Shown here: piece by piece, positions 52,849-64,000 of the stretch
Layout of the letters: every line of letters starts with the position of its first letter
Numbering within the stretch: the first letter of the stretch is position 1
Origin: Rhynochetos jubatus
Taxonomy: Eukaryota; Chordata; Aves; Eurypygiformes; Rhynochetidae
Length of the DNA: 64,000 bases
Reading direction: 5' to 3'
NCBI GenBank assembly: GCA_027574665.1
Contig: CM050665.1
Span: forward strand, 1,736,001 to 1,800,000
Position numbers and translations under genes: made by a program
Notes under the pieces: model-generated
The model's input: the letters and a program-made list of their open reading frames with translations, nothing else
Told to the model about the DNA's origin: nothing
The model's database searches: none

Positions 52849-53184
52849 GTGAGATCTGGGGGCTCCCTGGGGTTCGAGGCTGGTTTCCCGGGACGGGGGC
52901 GGGTGTTGCAGTCGGTTCTCCTTGCGGTTTCTATCCGGTGACCCTGAGTCTCAGCATAAAGCTGCGAGATCATCTTAGTCCAAGGCTAAGCTATCCATTA
53001 ATGCCACGGGTACATGTAAAAGCTGCAGCATTAACCGTTTCTTTGCCTCTCTCCTCTCCTGGTGCTTGTCTGTGCAAAGGTCAGATGCTTCGATCGGTCG
53101 TGAAGAGTGGAGTCGGGACCTGCTAAGTGCTGATCTGCTTGTGCTCTGGACCATGGACTCACTGAGGGCGTCCCAGGTGTGAAA

Positions 53185-53739
53185 ATGTCCAGCAGTAACC
53201 GGGAGTTAGTGATTGACTTTGTTTCCTACAAGCTCTCGCAGAAGGGATACAACTGGAGTCAGCTGGAAGAGGAGGATGAGAACAGGACTGACTTTGCAGG
53301 GGAGGAGGCCGAGATGGACAGTGTCCTCAACGGGAGCCCCTCCTGGCCCCCCCCTGCCACCCACGTAGTGAATGGAGCTGCCACGCACCGGAGCAGCCTC
53401 GAAGTCCGTGAAATTGTTCGAGCAGCCGATGTGAGGCAGGCGCTGAGAGAGGCGGGAGATGAGTTTGAGCTGAGGTACCGGCGGGCTTTCAGCGACCTCA
53501 CTTCCCAGCTCCACATCACCCCCGGCACAGCGTATCAGAGCTTTGAGCAGGTAGTGAACGAACTCTTCCGCGATGGAGTGAACTGGGGTCGCATCGTGGC
53601 TTTCTTTTCCTTCGGAGGAGCCTTGTGCGTGGAGAGCGTTGTCAAGGAGATGCGGGTATTGGTGGGACGCATTGTGACTTGGATGACCACGTACTTGACC
53701 GACCATCTAGACCCCTGGATCCAGCAGAATGGTGGATGG
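53185..53739 (+). CDS. BCL2L1: BCL2-like 1 (Bcl-xL), first coding exon only
   Basis: 185 codons from ATG 53185 to a TGG-GTAAGA donor at 53739/53740; the exon probably starts at 53080. The BH4 helix is at about 5-24 (R-E-L-V-I-D-F-V-S-Y-K-L-S), followed by an acidic flexible loop. BH3 is L-R-E-A-G-D-E-F-E-L-R-Y, and BH1 is N-E-L-F-R-D-G-V-N-W-G-R. The exon ends inside BH2 (W-I-Q-Q-N-G-G-W). Vertebrate BCL2L1 splits at this exact place; the second coding exon, with the rest of BH2 and the C-terminal membrane anchor, lies beyond the window after a long intron. The protein sits on the outer mitochondrial membrane and blocks BAX/BAK by holding BH3 helices. An Asp-to-Val change follows BH1 (see findings). 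The upstream in-frame GTG at 53179 is not used as start. Confidence 0.95.
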
Positions 53740-56700
53740 GTAAGAACTCCTCTCTGTGGTGGGGACGGCTGCTCGCGTCCTCCCTCGCTCCGGGCTGGCA
53801 GTGCTGCCGGTCAGACCGGAGCGCAGCTCCCCGCAGTGTTTATGCTAGCGTGTGTCCTAGACCTTGCAGGGAGATAAAGGGGCGTGTGCCCTTTCCCTCT
53901 GTGCTCTTAACACTGCCCCAAGAGGGTCAGGCCGCCACGATGACACAAAGAATCTATGCTCAGACGTGTCCTTCTCCACCCCTGTTTCTTCTTCTTTTCC
54001 CTGGATGTTACATAAAAGACCTGTTTTCCAAGAGCCTTTGGAAATCTAATGTCATCCAAGCTTGTTCTTCAAGCGTGAGCCTTGCTCCCAGGCGTGTTCC
54101 TGGTGTCATTTAGCAGCAGGGAGTGGAGCTTCCTCCCCTCCAAGCTCACAGTGCTCCAGCGGGCTGGCCTGCGGTCTGCCCGGCTAACAGCTACTTCTTC
54201 ATTCCGGAGGCAGGATGTTACCTTCTGCCGTGCTCACGGCGAAGTGAATCCCACGGCAGATCCGGGTGGGTGGGTGAGTGGGCTGCTGGACCTGTCTGAG
54301 CTGGTGCGGTGGGAGCAGGGCAGAGGTAGGGGCAACCTCTGCGCCGGGGAGCTGCGGCTGCTTCTTGCTTGGCAGGGAGCAAGGCTCCCAGCTGCCCCAG
54401 CAGCGAACCCCTGCGCTTGCAGTGGTGAGGTATTAACATGAATAAGCATTTCTGCAGGAAGCATTCCTGAGATGCCGGGTCCGGCTGTGCGCTGCTGCCT
54501 GGGACTGCTGGCGGGAGGTCTGCAACCTACAGATGTTCGAGTTGTCTTTCTGCTTTGGCATCTCAGTGACTCCCTGCTGGTGTAACCTTTACTGGTGCCC
54601 ACTGGGAAAAGAAAAAGGGTTCGTGCTGTCAGGCGTTAGCATCTAAACGGTGGGGAATTGGGAATTGCCTCCTTGGCCTTTCAGCCCTGCTCATGGCAGC
54701 AGGCCCCTGCGCCCCGAGTCGGGGGCTAGGAACCTTTCAGCCCAACCTTGTGCACCCTGACAGAGGGACAGAGAGGCACAGGATTCCCCGCCGAGCTCCC
54801 CGGCTCCTCACTGCAATGTGGGGCACCCCAGGAAAAGAGGGGTGCACCCAGGGAGAGGGATGAGGTTCACCCAGGGTGCAGGAATTCCAGGAATGTGGCC
54901 GCCCTGGGGCACTGCCTGGGTGGGGCTGCTCAGGCAGAGGAGCTTGGTTTCGTTTAATAACCCGGGATCTGCTGGCCATTTCATCAGGCTGTTTCTGGCC
55001 CATTAGCTCTCTCATCCTGCAGATAACCCAGGCCAAATGCTGAGTTCCTGCCCCCCTCCCTCTGGCTTTGGCTTTTAAAGCCACAGATTAGTCTTGGAAT
55101 TGAGTGATCAAATTGAGGTTTCCAAGCTAGTGTGGCTGTTGCTGTTAGTGACGGATTGGGCTGTATCCTGGAGACCTAGGCGATAATGCAATCTGATTTT
55201 TTGTAAATGAACTCTCTGGGGGATTTAGATTAAATCACTGGTGGAAAATCACTGGTCCCTGCTTGCGGGGAATGAAATACCTCCTCCCCCAGTTCCCCAC
55301 CCCCACCCTTAAGACTCTTCAATTTTTTTGTGTCTGTAAATTCATTGTTTGGAGCAAATATTTGCTCAACAGATTGCAGAAGGGTCAGGACTTGTCTCTT
55401 ATCTGACCCGCCCACCAGCTCTCGCTTTGAAGATCGCCGGCAGCCGCCTTTCCCACCCCGGGGAACAGCCTTGTTCTCTTCTTCTAACCTTGAACGGGGC
55501 TTCTAACTTCACAGCCCGTTGTGCTGCTGCCCAGGCTGTGCCGGTAGCTGAGGGGAAGCCAGGCAGGGTGGGAACGGCCGAAAAGGGGGTGATCCCACCC
55601 CACCAGCCACCAAAAAATGGCCTGGGCGGTGTGGCTGCTGCCGGCCTGTTGCAGACCCCGACTCGGTGGGCGTTTGAGGTCTCAGCTGTAGCTTCCCCTC
55701 TGCGCTCGGGCTTCGCGTCCCTTCTCAGGGGGAGGGTCTTGGTGCCCCTCCGCGCTCAGGGACAGCACAGTGCGGCACCAGCCCAGGGGCCATGAGAGCT
55801 CCGGAGCGCCTCACGCATGGGGCGTGCGTGGGGATGCTCCGCTCTCGCGCGATTCCAGCGGCAAGGAGAAAGCTGGCCTACTGCCAGCTCTCCCTGCAAG
55901 CAGAAAATGCCAGCCTGCCCTCGCCGTGACGGAGCGGTCCCTCTCCCACCGCCCTGTTTGCACAGGGAGCCTGCTTGGTGCAGCTGAGCTGTTAGAGCCC
56001 GTCCCACGCAAACAAAGCTCTCCCGAGAGGTGCAGCAGGCAGGGCCCGGTGAGAGGGATGCAAGTTCTGGCAGGCCTGCTTGGCAGGGAGCAGGGTTTGG
56101 AGCGCTGCAGCGTTTCTCTTCCTGGAAAGCCCCTCTGAAAGAGGGAAGGAGCGCGGCTCCATCATGAGCGTTGCACAGCCTGGTTGCGTAGGAAGCTGTT
56201 TCATTCCCCACCAGTGGAACAAAGGCAAGCGTAGGAGGGCTGCGGGGTGCAGGTTTGCCTTTGGAGGGGCCTGTTAAGGCTGTTGTGTGCTGGCTTGTGG
56301 TAGTTTTCTTAAGAAACCATTTTTTGAGGCAAGGAGGGAATGGCAAATCTCGCTAGGGGTGTATTTTGTCACATTTACTGTCCCTGCCTTGGTTGTCCCT
56401 CCTCTCCGCAGTCTGGCACTGAGCACACAAACAAGAACAACCTGAGGGGGGCATTTAATAACCAGCCAGAAGAGAGCTGCTGCCTTGGTGAGCCATCAGA
56501 ACCAAAGAGGAGGCTTTCCCCAGGCAGTTGCTTTGGCCAGGACCAGATTTCACTAGCTGTGAAGTTCAAACAGTGATCGCAGTGGGGATCGGGAGTCGTG
56601 GCGGGAGAAATCTGCGGAGGGGGAAGCGCAAGGCGAGCAGGAGAGAGCCCGGCAGGCAGAGATGTACTGACCGTGCTTAATCTGTGGGAGAGAGGAAAGC

Positions 56701-59700
56701 GAGCGGGAGTGCCTGCCTGGCTGCGGCCCTCGGTGGGAGGACGGCTCTGCTTCCAAGGCTAAACGCGGGGGTTGAAGAGGGGTAGATCTGTGGACACAGA
56801 GGCAAGAGGTTTCCTGTTGGCAGGGCGTGTGGTGGGGACTGGCATGAAGGGGCTGTGTCAGGCCTGGAAGCAAACAGCATCTTTGTCACCAGGGAGTGAC
56901 ATCCGAGTCCTGGCAGGCTGGGCTAGGCGGAAGGACGGAGTGCTTCCCTCTCCGGCTCCGTGTGTCCCGGGGCTCTCGGCCGGCCCTGGCTGCGTGGGGC
57001 TGGGTGTGCTGGGCCATCCGTGTTGCGTCGCTCTGCGATGGACTGGAAGCTTGTGGTTCTGTTTGGGGAAAACCCTCCGAAGATGTCAATATAGCAAACT
57101 CCTTTTCTATCTTGTTAATTTTTTTCTTGAATGCTAGGAAATGACTCAGCCTGTGTCATATGACAGCGCAGCTGGGATTTCGTCCTCTGCTCTTGGCTCC
57201 AAGCTTCTCAATGGTTTCAGGTCGAGAGCAAGCCTTCGATTCTCAGCTCTTCAGAAATGCTCTTTGGCCTCGTGCCATTGCCCAGTTGCCCTGCACGAAC
57301 CTTCCCCACGGCCACCGTGTTCCCCGGCTGCCCGGGACCCTCACGCCTTGTCGCTACGAGCGTTTTGGGCAGCGTGAGAGAAGTGCCAGTTGGAATTCTG
57401 CTGCTGCTGTGCTCCAGGCTCGGAGAGGAGCGGTGTGCGAGGTGTGCACGGCTCGCGGGGGAGAGGCGCAGCTGGGAAGAGCCGTGTGCGGAAGCGGCGC
57501 TCTCGGGGTGAGCGCTGTTGGCCTAAGCTCTGCCGTTCCGCGTGTTACCGCGTTGGGTTTCGGGGATGTCCCGGCGCTGCTAATCCCGTTGGAGGTCGCA
57601 GCCATGGGTTTTACTTGCTGGCCAACGCATGGCAGAGGTGGCTGTGGGTAGCCAAGGCCGGGCTGTTGCCAGTCACTTTCTCCGATGTGATTATTTTAAA
57701 GTCTGGATCCCTCGCAGCTTGAGACAATGTCCCCATTGTCATCACCTGCTTGGGATGACAAAAATACCCTTCCGCTGCCAGCTGAGTCGCTCATGTCCCT
57801 TCGCAGCCCGGGGTGTTCCCTCTGGCCACGAGAACCGCCGGTGGCTGCTGGCAGGGCCTTGGCTCGGGCTGTCCTGCCTGGCACAGCCCTCCCAGGTAGC
57901 CGTATCCTCGCCGATGGCTGGAGATCTGGGCTCAACGTGCAGATCCCTGGCAGCTTCTCTGTCTGCCTGCGACCTGGGAGGCTTTTCTGCAGTGCTCTCC
58001 AGGAAATGCCATTGGAATGACTTCCACTGCAGCTTCCTGCCCGGCCCGCAGCAGCATTCCTGCCGCTAGACCCAGAGTTTTCAGAGCTCCGCTCTTCCCC
58101 CAGCTTCTCCTTCTTGGGGGCCCTGCCTGTTCTCCTCACTGCCCCTGGCTGTGCCGTGCAGTTTGATTACGTTCCTTAGATCTGTGATTAGAGCAGGCGC
58201 TGGGAAGGCGAAGCTCCTGCCCATCCTCGCTGGAGTGGCCCACTTAACCCCAAGGTCTTTCGGCAAAAGGGATAAGGATAGCGTTTCCGTTCCTCCCCAG
58301 GGACGCACCGGGAACTCGGATTCATCAAGCACTGAGGTTCTTTAATCTGAAGATCCGAGTGTCATTCCAAAAGACCCCTGGAATAATTAACAGTTTCTTG
58401 CTGCTCTGTGTTCACGGCTGCTCCCGATAATGTCAGCCTTCCTGGTCATCCTGCTCCTGGCCGAAACTGGAACTGAGTCCCTCCGAGTGCTGCCTGGGGT
58501 CTCTCCCCATTTTGGCAGCAGCGGGGTGTCCCACCTCAGCAGAAGGGGTGGGAGGGAGTGACGTGCTCTGCTCTACCTGCTGGAAGCTGCAGCTTTCTGT
58601 ATGTGTCCGGGGCGCTGCACCCCGTGTCCGTGGAGCTCCTGGATGGTTTGTGGATGTGGTTTCCCCCCAGGAGCGGCGGTGCACCTGCGGCCCACATCGG
58701 GTACGGGCTGCATGGCGGTGCGATGCTCCGAGGCCTTTCCTGTAAGCTCGGTCCCACCCTGACGTTACAGGGAGTTGTTGCTCTAGCAGCTCTTTCCCTA
58801 CTAACTGTGAAGCCGGAGTATTCCCAGGAGGAGCTGGGGGAAGGGATGGGGATCGGTTGTAGGAGTGTTGCAGACCTGCTGAACCGACAAGTGAGGGATT
58901 AACAGGGGGTGGAAGCAGAGAGGGGCTGGGGGCAGCTGCTCTCTCCCCTCTGGCGACCCCAGCAGCAGGGTCTCCTGGCTGCTTCCGTGGGAAGGTGTGC
59001 TCCGTGGGGTGCAGGGAAGCAGGAAAGCTTTCCTCCTCCACCCTCCCGAGAGGGATGTTACCCTTAAACGCTATTGTTCTGAGCGACTAAAGATTAACAC
59101 GGATAATGGAGGCATGAAAGGGAAGCGGTGTTCCGCCGTGCCAGGGCACTCCTTGCTCTGCTGCCCCGGCCTTGGAAAGCAAAACCATTCCTCCTCCCTT
59201 CTCCCCACCTGGAAGGATGGGCAGAGGGGTGTTTGGTAGCAAGATCTCTCGGAAATCCTGCTCCAAATCGTCCTTGGGATGCTTAAATTAGGGGACGTGC
59301 TTTCTAGAGACCCACAGGGGCTTTGCTGGGTGCGCCGGGGCCGCTTCGGGCTGCCCCTCGCCCCGTTCAGGTGGGGAGAAGGATGGCTTTGCCGCGGAAG
59401 CAGAAGAGCCCGGCAGAGCGAGGGGGCAGAGGGCTGCCGGGAGGCAGAGCCGTTGGCAGATGGCTCCAGCTGGCCTTACCGGGGAGCAGGTGTGGGTTTC
59501 GGGAGGCAGCTTTTTAAAAGAGAAGGCAGTTTTGAACCCGGGAGGCTCGAGGGGCTGAGCCGTGGCTGCCACGACTTGCGTGCTGGGGAGCTGTGACCTA
59601 GTTGCGCTGTAGAAACGCTCGGTTTCTTTCTTTATTTATTTATTTTTAGGTATTTTTTTGCTTATTTTATCCTCATGTTTAATTTAGTTAGCATAAAAGA

Positions 59701-61840
59701 AGGAAACCGAGGGCTGAGCGGGGCGGGGAAGGACTGCCTGCAGGCGGGAAGGCCTGCTCCGTGCAGCCAGCATCTCTCCAGCCGCCCGAGTCTTCTCTCG
59801 GACACGTGCTCACGTGTACCAGCCCAGTGCTGTCTCTCAGGATCTCTTTAATGGGAAACCCAGCGCACTCGGCACTGCTGCCTGCCTCGGGGTAGCGAGG
59901 GAGGGAGGAGCGGGATTCGGAGCATTAACCAGAGAGGCTCCCATGGCCACTGGGACTGGTTGAACAGCGTGCTGTAACTGGTTTGCCTTCCCTCTGCTAC
60001 TGGGAGCGGGGTGAGCGTGGCGTTGAGCAGGCTTTGGGCTGGTTACGCTCCCGACGGCATTGACGTAGCGTCCCCGGAGTGGTAATAGGCTGTATCTGCG
60101 GAGGGGGAAGTTTCCGGGGTCTGCAATTCCCCTGGGGAGAGCAGCTTGAATTTATTGCATTATCCTCCTTCCTGCTCCAGCTTGTGTTTCAGCTGTGTCT
60201 GCAGACGTAGCTTCTGATTTAAGTAGATCCAATTAGTAGCTTGCTTCTGGCATCAGTATCCTGCTCAGGGAGAGGAGCCCTGGAGATGAGGAGCCTCCGG
60301 TGGGAGTGGGGCTCAGCCTTTCTGCCCCGGCTCCTGATCCAGGATGGGCCTGGAGCTCCACAGCCCTGAGCTCAGGGAGATACCGAGGCCGGTGGCCTCT
60401 GCTCGGCCTGGCCGAGAACAAAGAGCAGGCAGGTTCTCCCTGCCTGTACCGCTGCCAGCCAGGGGCTCCTGAGGCTGAACCCAAGTATTCCCAAAGGTGA
60501 CAATGTGGCAGCAGGGATGGCTTTGTGCGGGAGCCGCTCGCACCGGGTGTACGAGGGGCAGAGCCACGTAGGGACCTGTCTGCCGGGAGTAGGACGGTGT
60601 GCCTGAGGTCGCTGCTGGAGCTGGCTGCTTCCCAAAGGAGCGTGGAAGGGTTTTGTTCTCTGCTGTGGGGTGAAGGACTCTTTGGAAAGCTCGGGGAAGA
60701 GGCCTAGGCTGGCACGGGGCCGGTTTGGTGGGAATGCAGCTAACACCACGCTCCGGTGGAGTGGGACAGCTGGCTGCATCGCTTGCTTCTCCAAATCCAA
60801 GCCCCGTTTGCCCATCTCCCTGGGTTTTTGCGTCGCTGAGGCTGTGGAAGGCTGGGGACGCGACAGGCGCTGTGCCCGGCTGGCAGCCTTGACGTTACGC
60901 TGGGCGTGTGAGTCGTGGCGAGCTGGCTCGGGGTTTGGGCTGGGATGTGGGAGCTGGGCGTGTGTGTGGCCCTGGGCAGCGCCTGCGTGACATATGACTT
61001 ATGTATGGAGAAAATGAGGTGTTGCTACCTGTAAAACAACCCTCATAGCTGTGTTGCAAGTCCTTCCATCCTCTAATGGTAGGGCTCACCGGCGTATCCA
61101 ACCTGCTGGAGAGCTAATGTCTTCTGTTAGAGCAACTGACCTCATTTAGAGGCTTCCAGTGCACCAGCCAGTGATTATTTCATGCAGCAACACGTATGAG
61201 GGAGCCCAGGGCAGAGCACAGAGTCTCCTCGTGCTGCACTGCTCTCCTCCCTTTGCTGCATCAGCTGCCTCCTCTGCCCTCGAGTCAGCAAGGATTTGGG
61301 TGGCCTGAATCATTTGAGATTTCATGTGGACGAACAGGAAGTGAAAACAGAATGAGCACATCTTCCTGCACCTCCACCCTTTCCCCTTTTTCATTCAAGT
61401 GGCATGTAAGAATTAATAGCAGCCTCGTGAGGCACTGGGGCTGAAGTGGGAAGTGGTGAGGCTTGGATGGTGCTTCTCCGGGATGCCGGAGGATGGGTGG
61501 CTCCCTGGGAGAACCGGGCAGCCCTTCCCTGGGATCTGCCTCCACTGGGATGATCCCTGCACCCAGCCTCGCTCCCTCGGGCCGTGGCCGCGCTGCCGTT
61601 CCCCACGGGGTGGGTTTGGGGTAGGGCTGGCCGATGCGGTTGAGCTGTCAGCATCGCGCGACTCGGTCCCTGGATAATAGGAGTGACGGTGGCTCTGTGG
61701 CCGGACACGTAGCGTGACACTCCCCCTGGCGCAGGTTTCCCCACAGTTACACAAGGACGCGATTGCACAGGAGCTGTGACGTCCAGGAAGGGCAGTGACA
61801 AGGTGAAAATTGAGCTTCGCTCCCGAGGGGGGGACAACAC
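53740..61840 (+). other. BCL2L1 intron 2, first part
   Basis: No coding sequence that I can support. It includes an AT-rich patch at about 59620-59700 (TTTATTTATTTATTTTT) and otherwise unremarkable intron sequence. The second coding exon was looked for by its expected protein (E/D-x-F-V-x-L-Y-G-N-N) and not found. Confidence 0.6.
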
Positions 61841-62216
61841 ACACACCGTGCCACGCTTGGCCCGTGCCACGAGCTGGCCACGGAGCCCGGGGACACACAC
61901 TGTGCCGCGCTTGGCCCGTGCCACGAGCTGGCCACGGAGCCCGGGGACGCACACCGCGCCGCGCTTGGCCCGTGCCACGAGCTGGCCACGGAGCCCGGGG
62001 ACGCACACCGTGCCGCGCTTGGCCCGTGCCACGAGCTGGCCACGGAGCCTGGGGACGCACACCGGGCCGCACTTGGCCTGTGCCACGAGCTGGCCACGGG
62101 GCTCGGGGACGCACACCGCGCCGCGCTTGGCCCGTGCCACGAGCTGGCCACGGAGCCCGGGGACGCACACCGTGCCGCGCTTGGCCCGTGCCACGAGCTG
62201 GCCACGGAGCCCGGGC
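61841..62216. repeat. 54-bp minisatellite, about 7 copies
   Basis: A unit of 54 bases (CGCTTGGCCCGTGCCACGAG, then CTGGCCACGGAGCCCGGGG, then ACGCACACCGTG) repeats about seven times with few changes. Because 54 is divisible by three, several frames stay open on both strands, which explains the repetitive 160-300-residue frames here. It lies in the BCL2L1 intron. Confidence 0.95.
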
Positions 62217-63349
62217 TCCCCGGCACCGCAGGCAGCACATAACCGTGAAATTAAAGCCGGAGCCTTCCCCTGCCCCCCCGAGCGCAGCCCTCGCACAAAG
62301 CCTGCCGGGGCTCAGACACCATCTGTCCGGTGGGGAGAAGCATCACAGAGACCGTCTTTCCTTGGACTATTCCACTTAATGCCCTTTGGAAAACAATCCC
62401 ATTCCCAGCAGGTGCTAATCTCTTGAGTGGATCCGGTTCAGCCAATGTGTTCTTTGTACAGCAGCCTTGTCGTCCTGCCAGCCGTCCCGCTGCCGAGCCC
62501 GCCCGATGCCGGACGGCGCTCCGGTACCTCCGGGATCGGTTCGGCCCGGTTAATTCTGGAAAAAACCACTGATGAAACATGGATGCAAGTAGATTAGTCA
62601 TTTGCGGCGTTTCCTGCTTCCACACACATGAATGTTTGTGTGGATTCCTGGAACAGAGCGCGATTCCCAGCTCACCGCCTCGTGCTGCGCTCTCCCGGGG
62701 CAGGGACTGGGGTTCCAGCTGTCACCGAGGCCTCTTTCATCTCCTTGGAAAACGCTGGAATTCGTGCTGAGTGGTGCGGGGTTATCGCGGGTTCCCGGAG
62801 CGGGTGATGAAGCCGCTTTGACAGGAGGCCGGGGTTAGGGCTGGAACCTGCTAGTGAGGGTTCGCTTTGGGTCTGGCTCTGGCCCTCCTTACCCTGGAGC
62901 CCCCCCAGGTTTGGTGGGCTTCAGGCGGGGGGTCCCAGCCGATGCCACCGCAGGCTGCACCCCGGTACGGTGGAGGAGAGCGAGGTGGGGACGTGTTATT
63001 GAATTAACCCTTCGGGGTTTATGGGTGCATCCCTCGGGGTCTGGGGTGTCTCTGCGTGCAAGGGCAGCCCCCCAGGGCCCGCAGCCCCCTAGGGCTGGAG
63101 GGGCTGGAGAGGCAGTGGAGCAGGCGTCCTTCCCTGCTTTTGTCATGGAGATCAGCAGCTGCTTCCCTGGAGGTCACCATTTGCATAACAGTTAGAGCTG
63201 GGTCTCTGGAGCATTTGCACCTGCCAGTGTGCTGTCCCCAGAGCCCCGTCCCCTCCCCGTGTCCCCACAGCCCCTTTCCCTTCCCTGCCCGGGGTTGCTG
63301 GGACCAGTGGGGGGCAGCTGGGGATCTGGAGAAGCTCCGAGACCTCGGA
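62217..63349 (+). other. BCL2L1 intron 2, part between minisatellite and CR1
   Basis: No gene or repeat recognised. Confidence 0.4.
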
Positions 63350-63640
63350 GGGCCTGGAGGGGCGACAAGAAAGCTGGGGGGGGACTGCTTCCAAGGGCAG
63401 GGAGTGACAGGACAAGGGGTGACGGGTTTAAACAGAAAGAGGGAGATGGAGATGGGCCATCAGGAAGGAATTCTTCCCGCAGAGGGTGGGGGGCACTGGG
63501 ACAGGTTCCCAGAGAAGCTGTGGGTGCCCCATCCCTGGGAGTGCCCAAGGCCAGGCTGGATGAGGCTGGGAGCACCCTGGGCTATGGAAGGTGTCCCTGC
63601 CCGTGGCAGGGGTTGGGACTATCTTTAAGGTCCCTTCCAG
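63350..63640 (+). mobile_element. CR1 LINE fragment in BCL2L1 intron
   Basis: Forward CR1 3' part from CCTGGAGGGGCGACAAGAAAG to TTTAAGGTCCCTTCCAGG. The last about 20 bases with the ATTCTRTG tail are missing or diverged. It shares the GGTTTAAACAGAAAGAGGG and CAGAGAAGCTGTGGGTG blocks with the other copies. It is sense to BCL2L1. Confidence 0.9.
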
Positions 63641-64000
63641 GGACCCACAGAGCTGTGTTCACAGGATCCCGGTGGCAGCCTTTGGGAATACTTATGTTTT
63701 CTTTCTTTCTGAAAGGTCTCAGCTGCCTTTTCCCCATGTGCTTCACCTCCGGCTTGGCATCTGCCGGTCCCACGCGGTGAGCTGGCAGCCCGGCGGGGCT
63801 CTGGGAACAGGTTGCTGTCGACGCAGGGCTTTGTTGTGGTCTGCGCCGAGCTGCTGCCTTTCTTCTTCCATCCTCGTCTCGCTGCTCAGCACAGAACTGT
63901 TCCCAGCGTCTCATTAACCAGCGTCTGGTCACCCGGATGAGTCCGCTCCTGGCCAGCGACGGGTGTTAGACCTCTGAGCGGTAACACAGCTGTAGTTACG
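63641..64000 (+). other. BCL2L1 intron to window end
   Basis: Nothing recognised. The intron continues past the right edge. Confidence 0.4.

Noticed and set aside
61841-62216. Possible CRISPR array because of regular repeats
   Set aside because: Units are contiguous with no unique spacers, and the genome is a vertebrate one.
61391-62296. 301-residue repetitive protein in the BCL2L1 intron
   Set aside because: Product of a 54-bp tandem repeat whose length is a multiple of three; similar frames exist on both strands.
53740-64000. Second coding exon of BCL2L1
   Set aside because: Looked for the expected continuation of BH2 and the membrane anchor; not present, so it lies beyond the window.

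Overview
The window is vertebrate nuclear DNA, very probably from a bird. It is GC-rich and gene-dense, with short introns and several CpG islands. It carries six 3'-anchored CR1 LINE fragments that are nearly alike. The gene order matches the 20q11.21-type block of other amniotes (TTLL9, DUSP15, FOXS1, MYLK2, TPX2, BCL2L1). An IRF10 gene, which I recall as kept in birds and fish but lost in human and mouse, lies between DUSP15 and FOXS1. I cannot name the species; the BCL2L1 protein resembles chicken Bcl-xL but is not identical to my memory of it.

Layout, left to right. 0-2 kb: an LTR-like block and one diverged TTLL9-like exon (- strand). 2.7-4.1 kb: CpG island and the DUSP15 start. 4.05-9.7 kb: DUSP15 (+, 7 coding exons). 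13.7-17.0 kb: IRF10 (+, 8 coding exons) with a two-way interferon response element just upstream. 17.9-19.3 kb: intronless FOXS1 (+). 22.1-30.0 kb: MYLK2 (-, 11 coding exons), with a very long repetitive N-terminal exon. 35.8-50.8 kb: TPX2 (-, 17 coding exons plus a leader exon), whose introns hold three of the CR1 copies and whose leader intron holds a fourth. 50.8-52.85 kb: CpG-rich bidirectional promoter region. 52.7 kb to the end: BCL2L1 (+), with its first coding exon complete and its large intron running off the window. That intron holds a 54-bp minisatellite and another CR1 fragment.

The genes are neighbours and not a pathway: a myristoylated phosphatase, an immune transcription factor, a forkhead factor, skeletal muscle myosin light chain kinase, a mitotic spindle factor and an anti-apoptotic BCL2 protein. 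All exon limits below were read by eye from reading frame, GT/AG signals and remembered homologous proteins. Phases are consistent across every junction of DUSP15 (215 aa), IRF10 (422 aa), MYLK2 (861 aa) and TPX2 (761 aa). I found no CRISPR array, operon or other prokaryote-type system, and no clearly new multi-gene system. The observations most worth checking are the convergent ISREs at IRF10, changed Aurora-A docking residues in TPX2, the expanded MYLK2 N-terminus and the decayed TTLL9-like exon.
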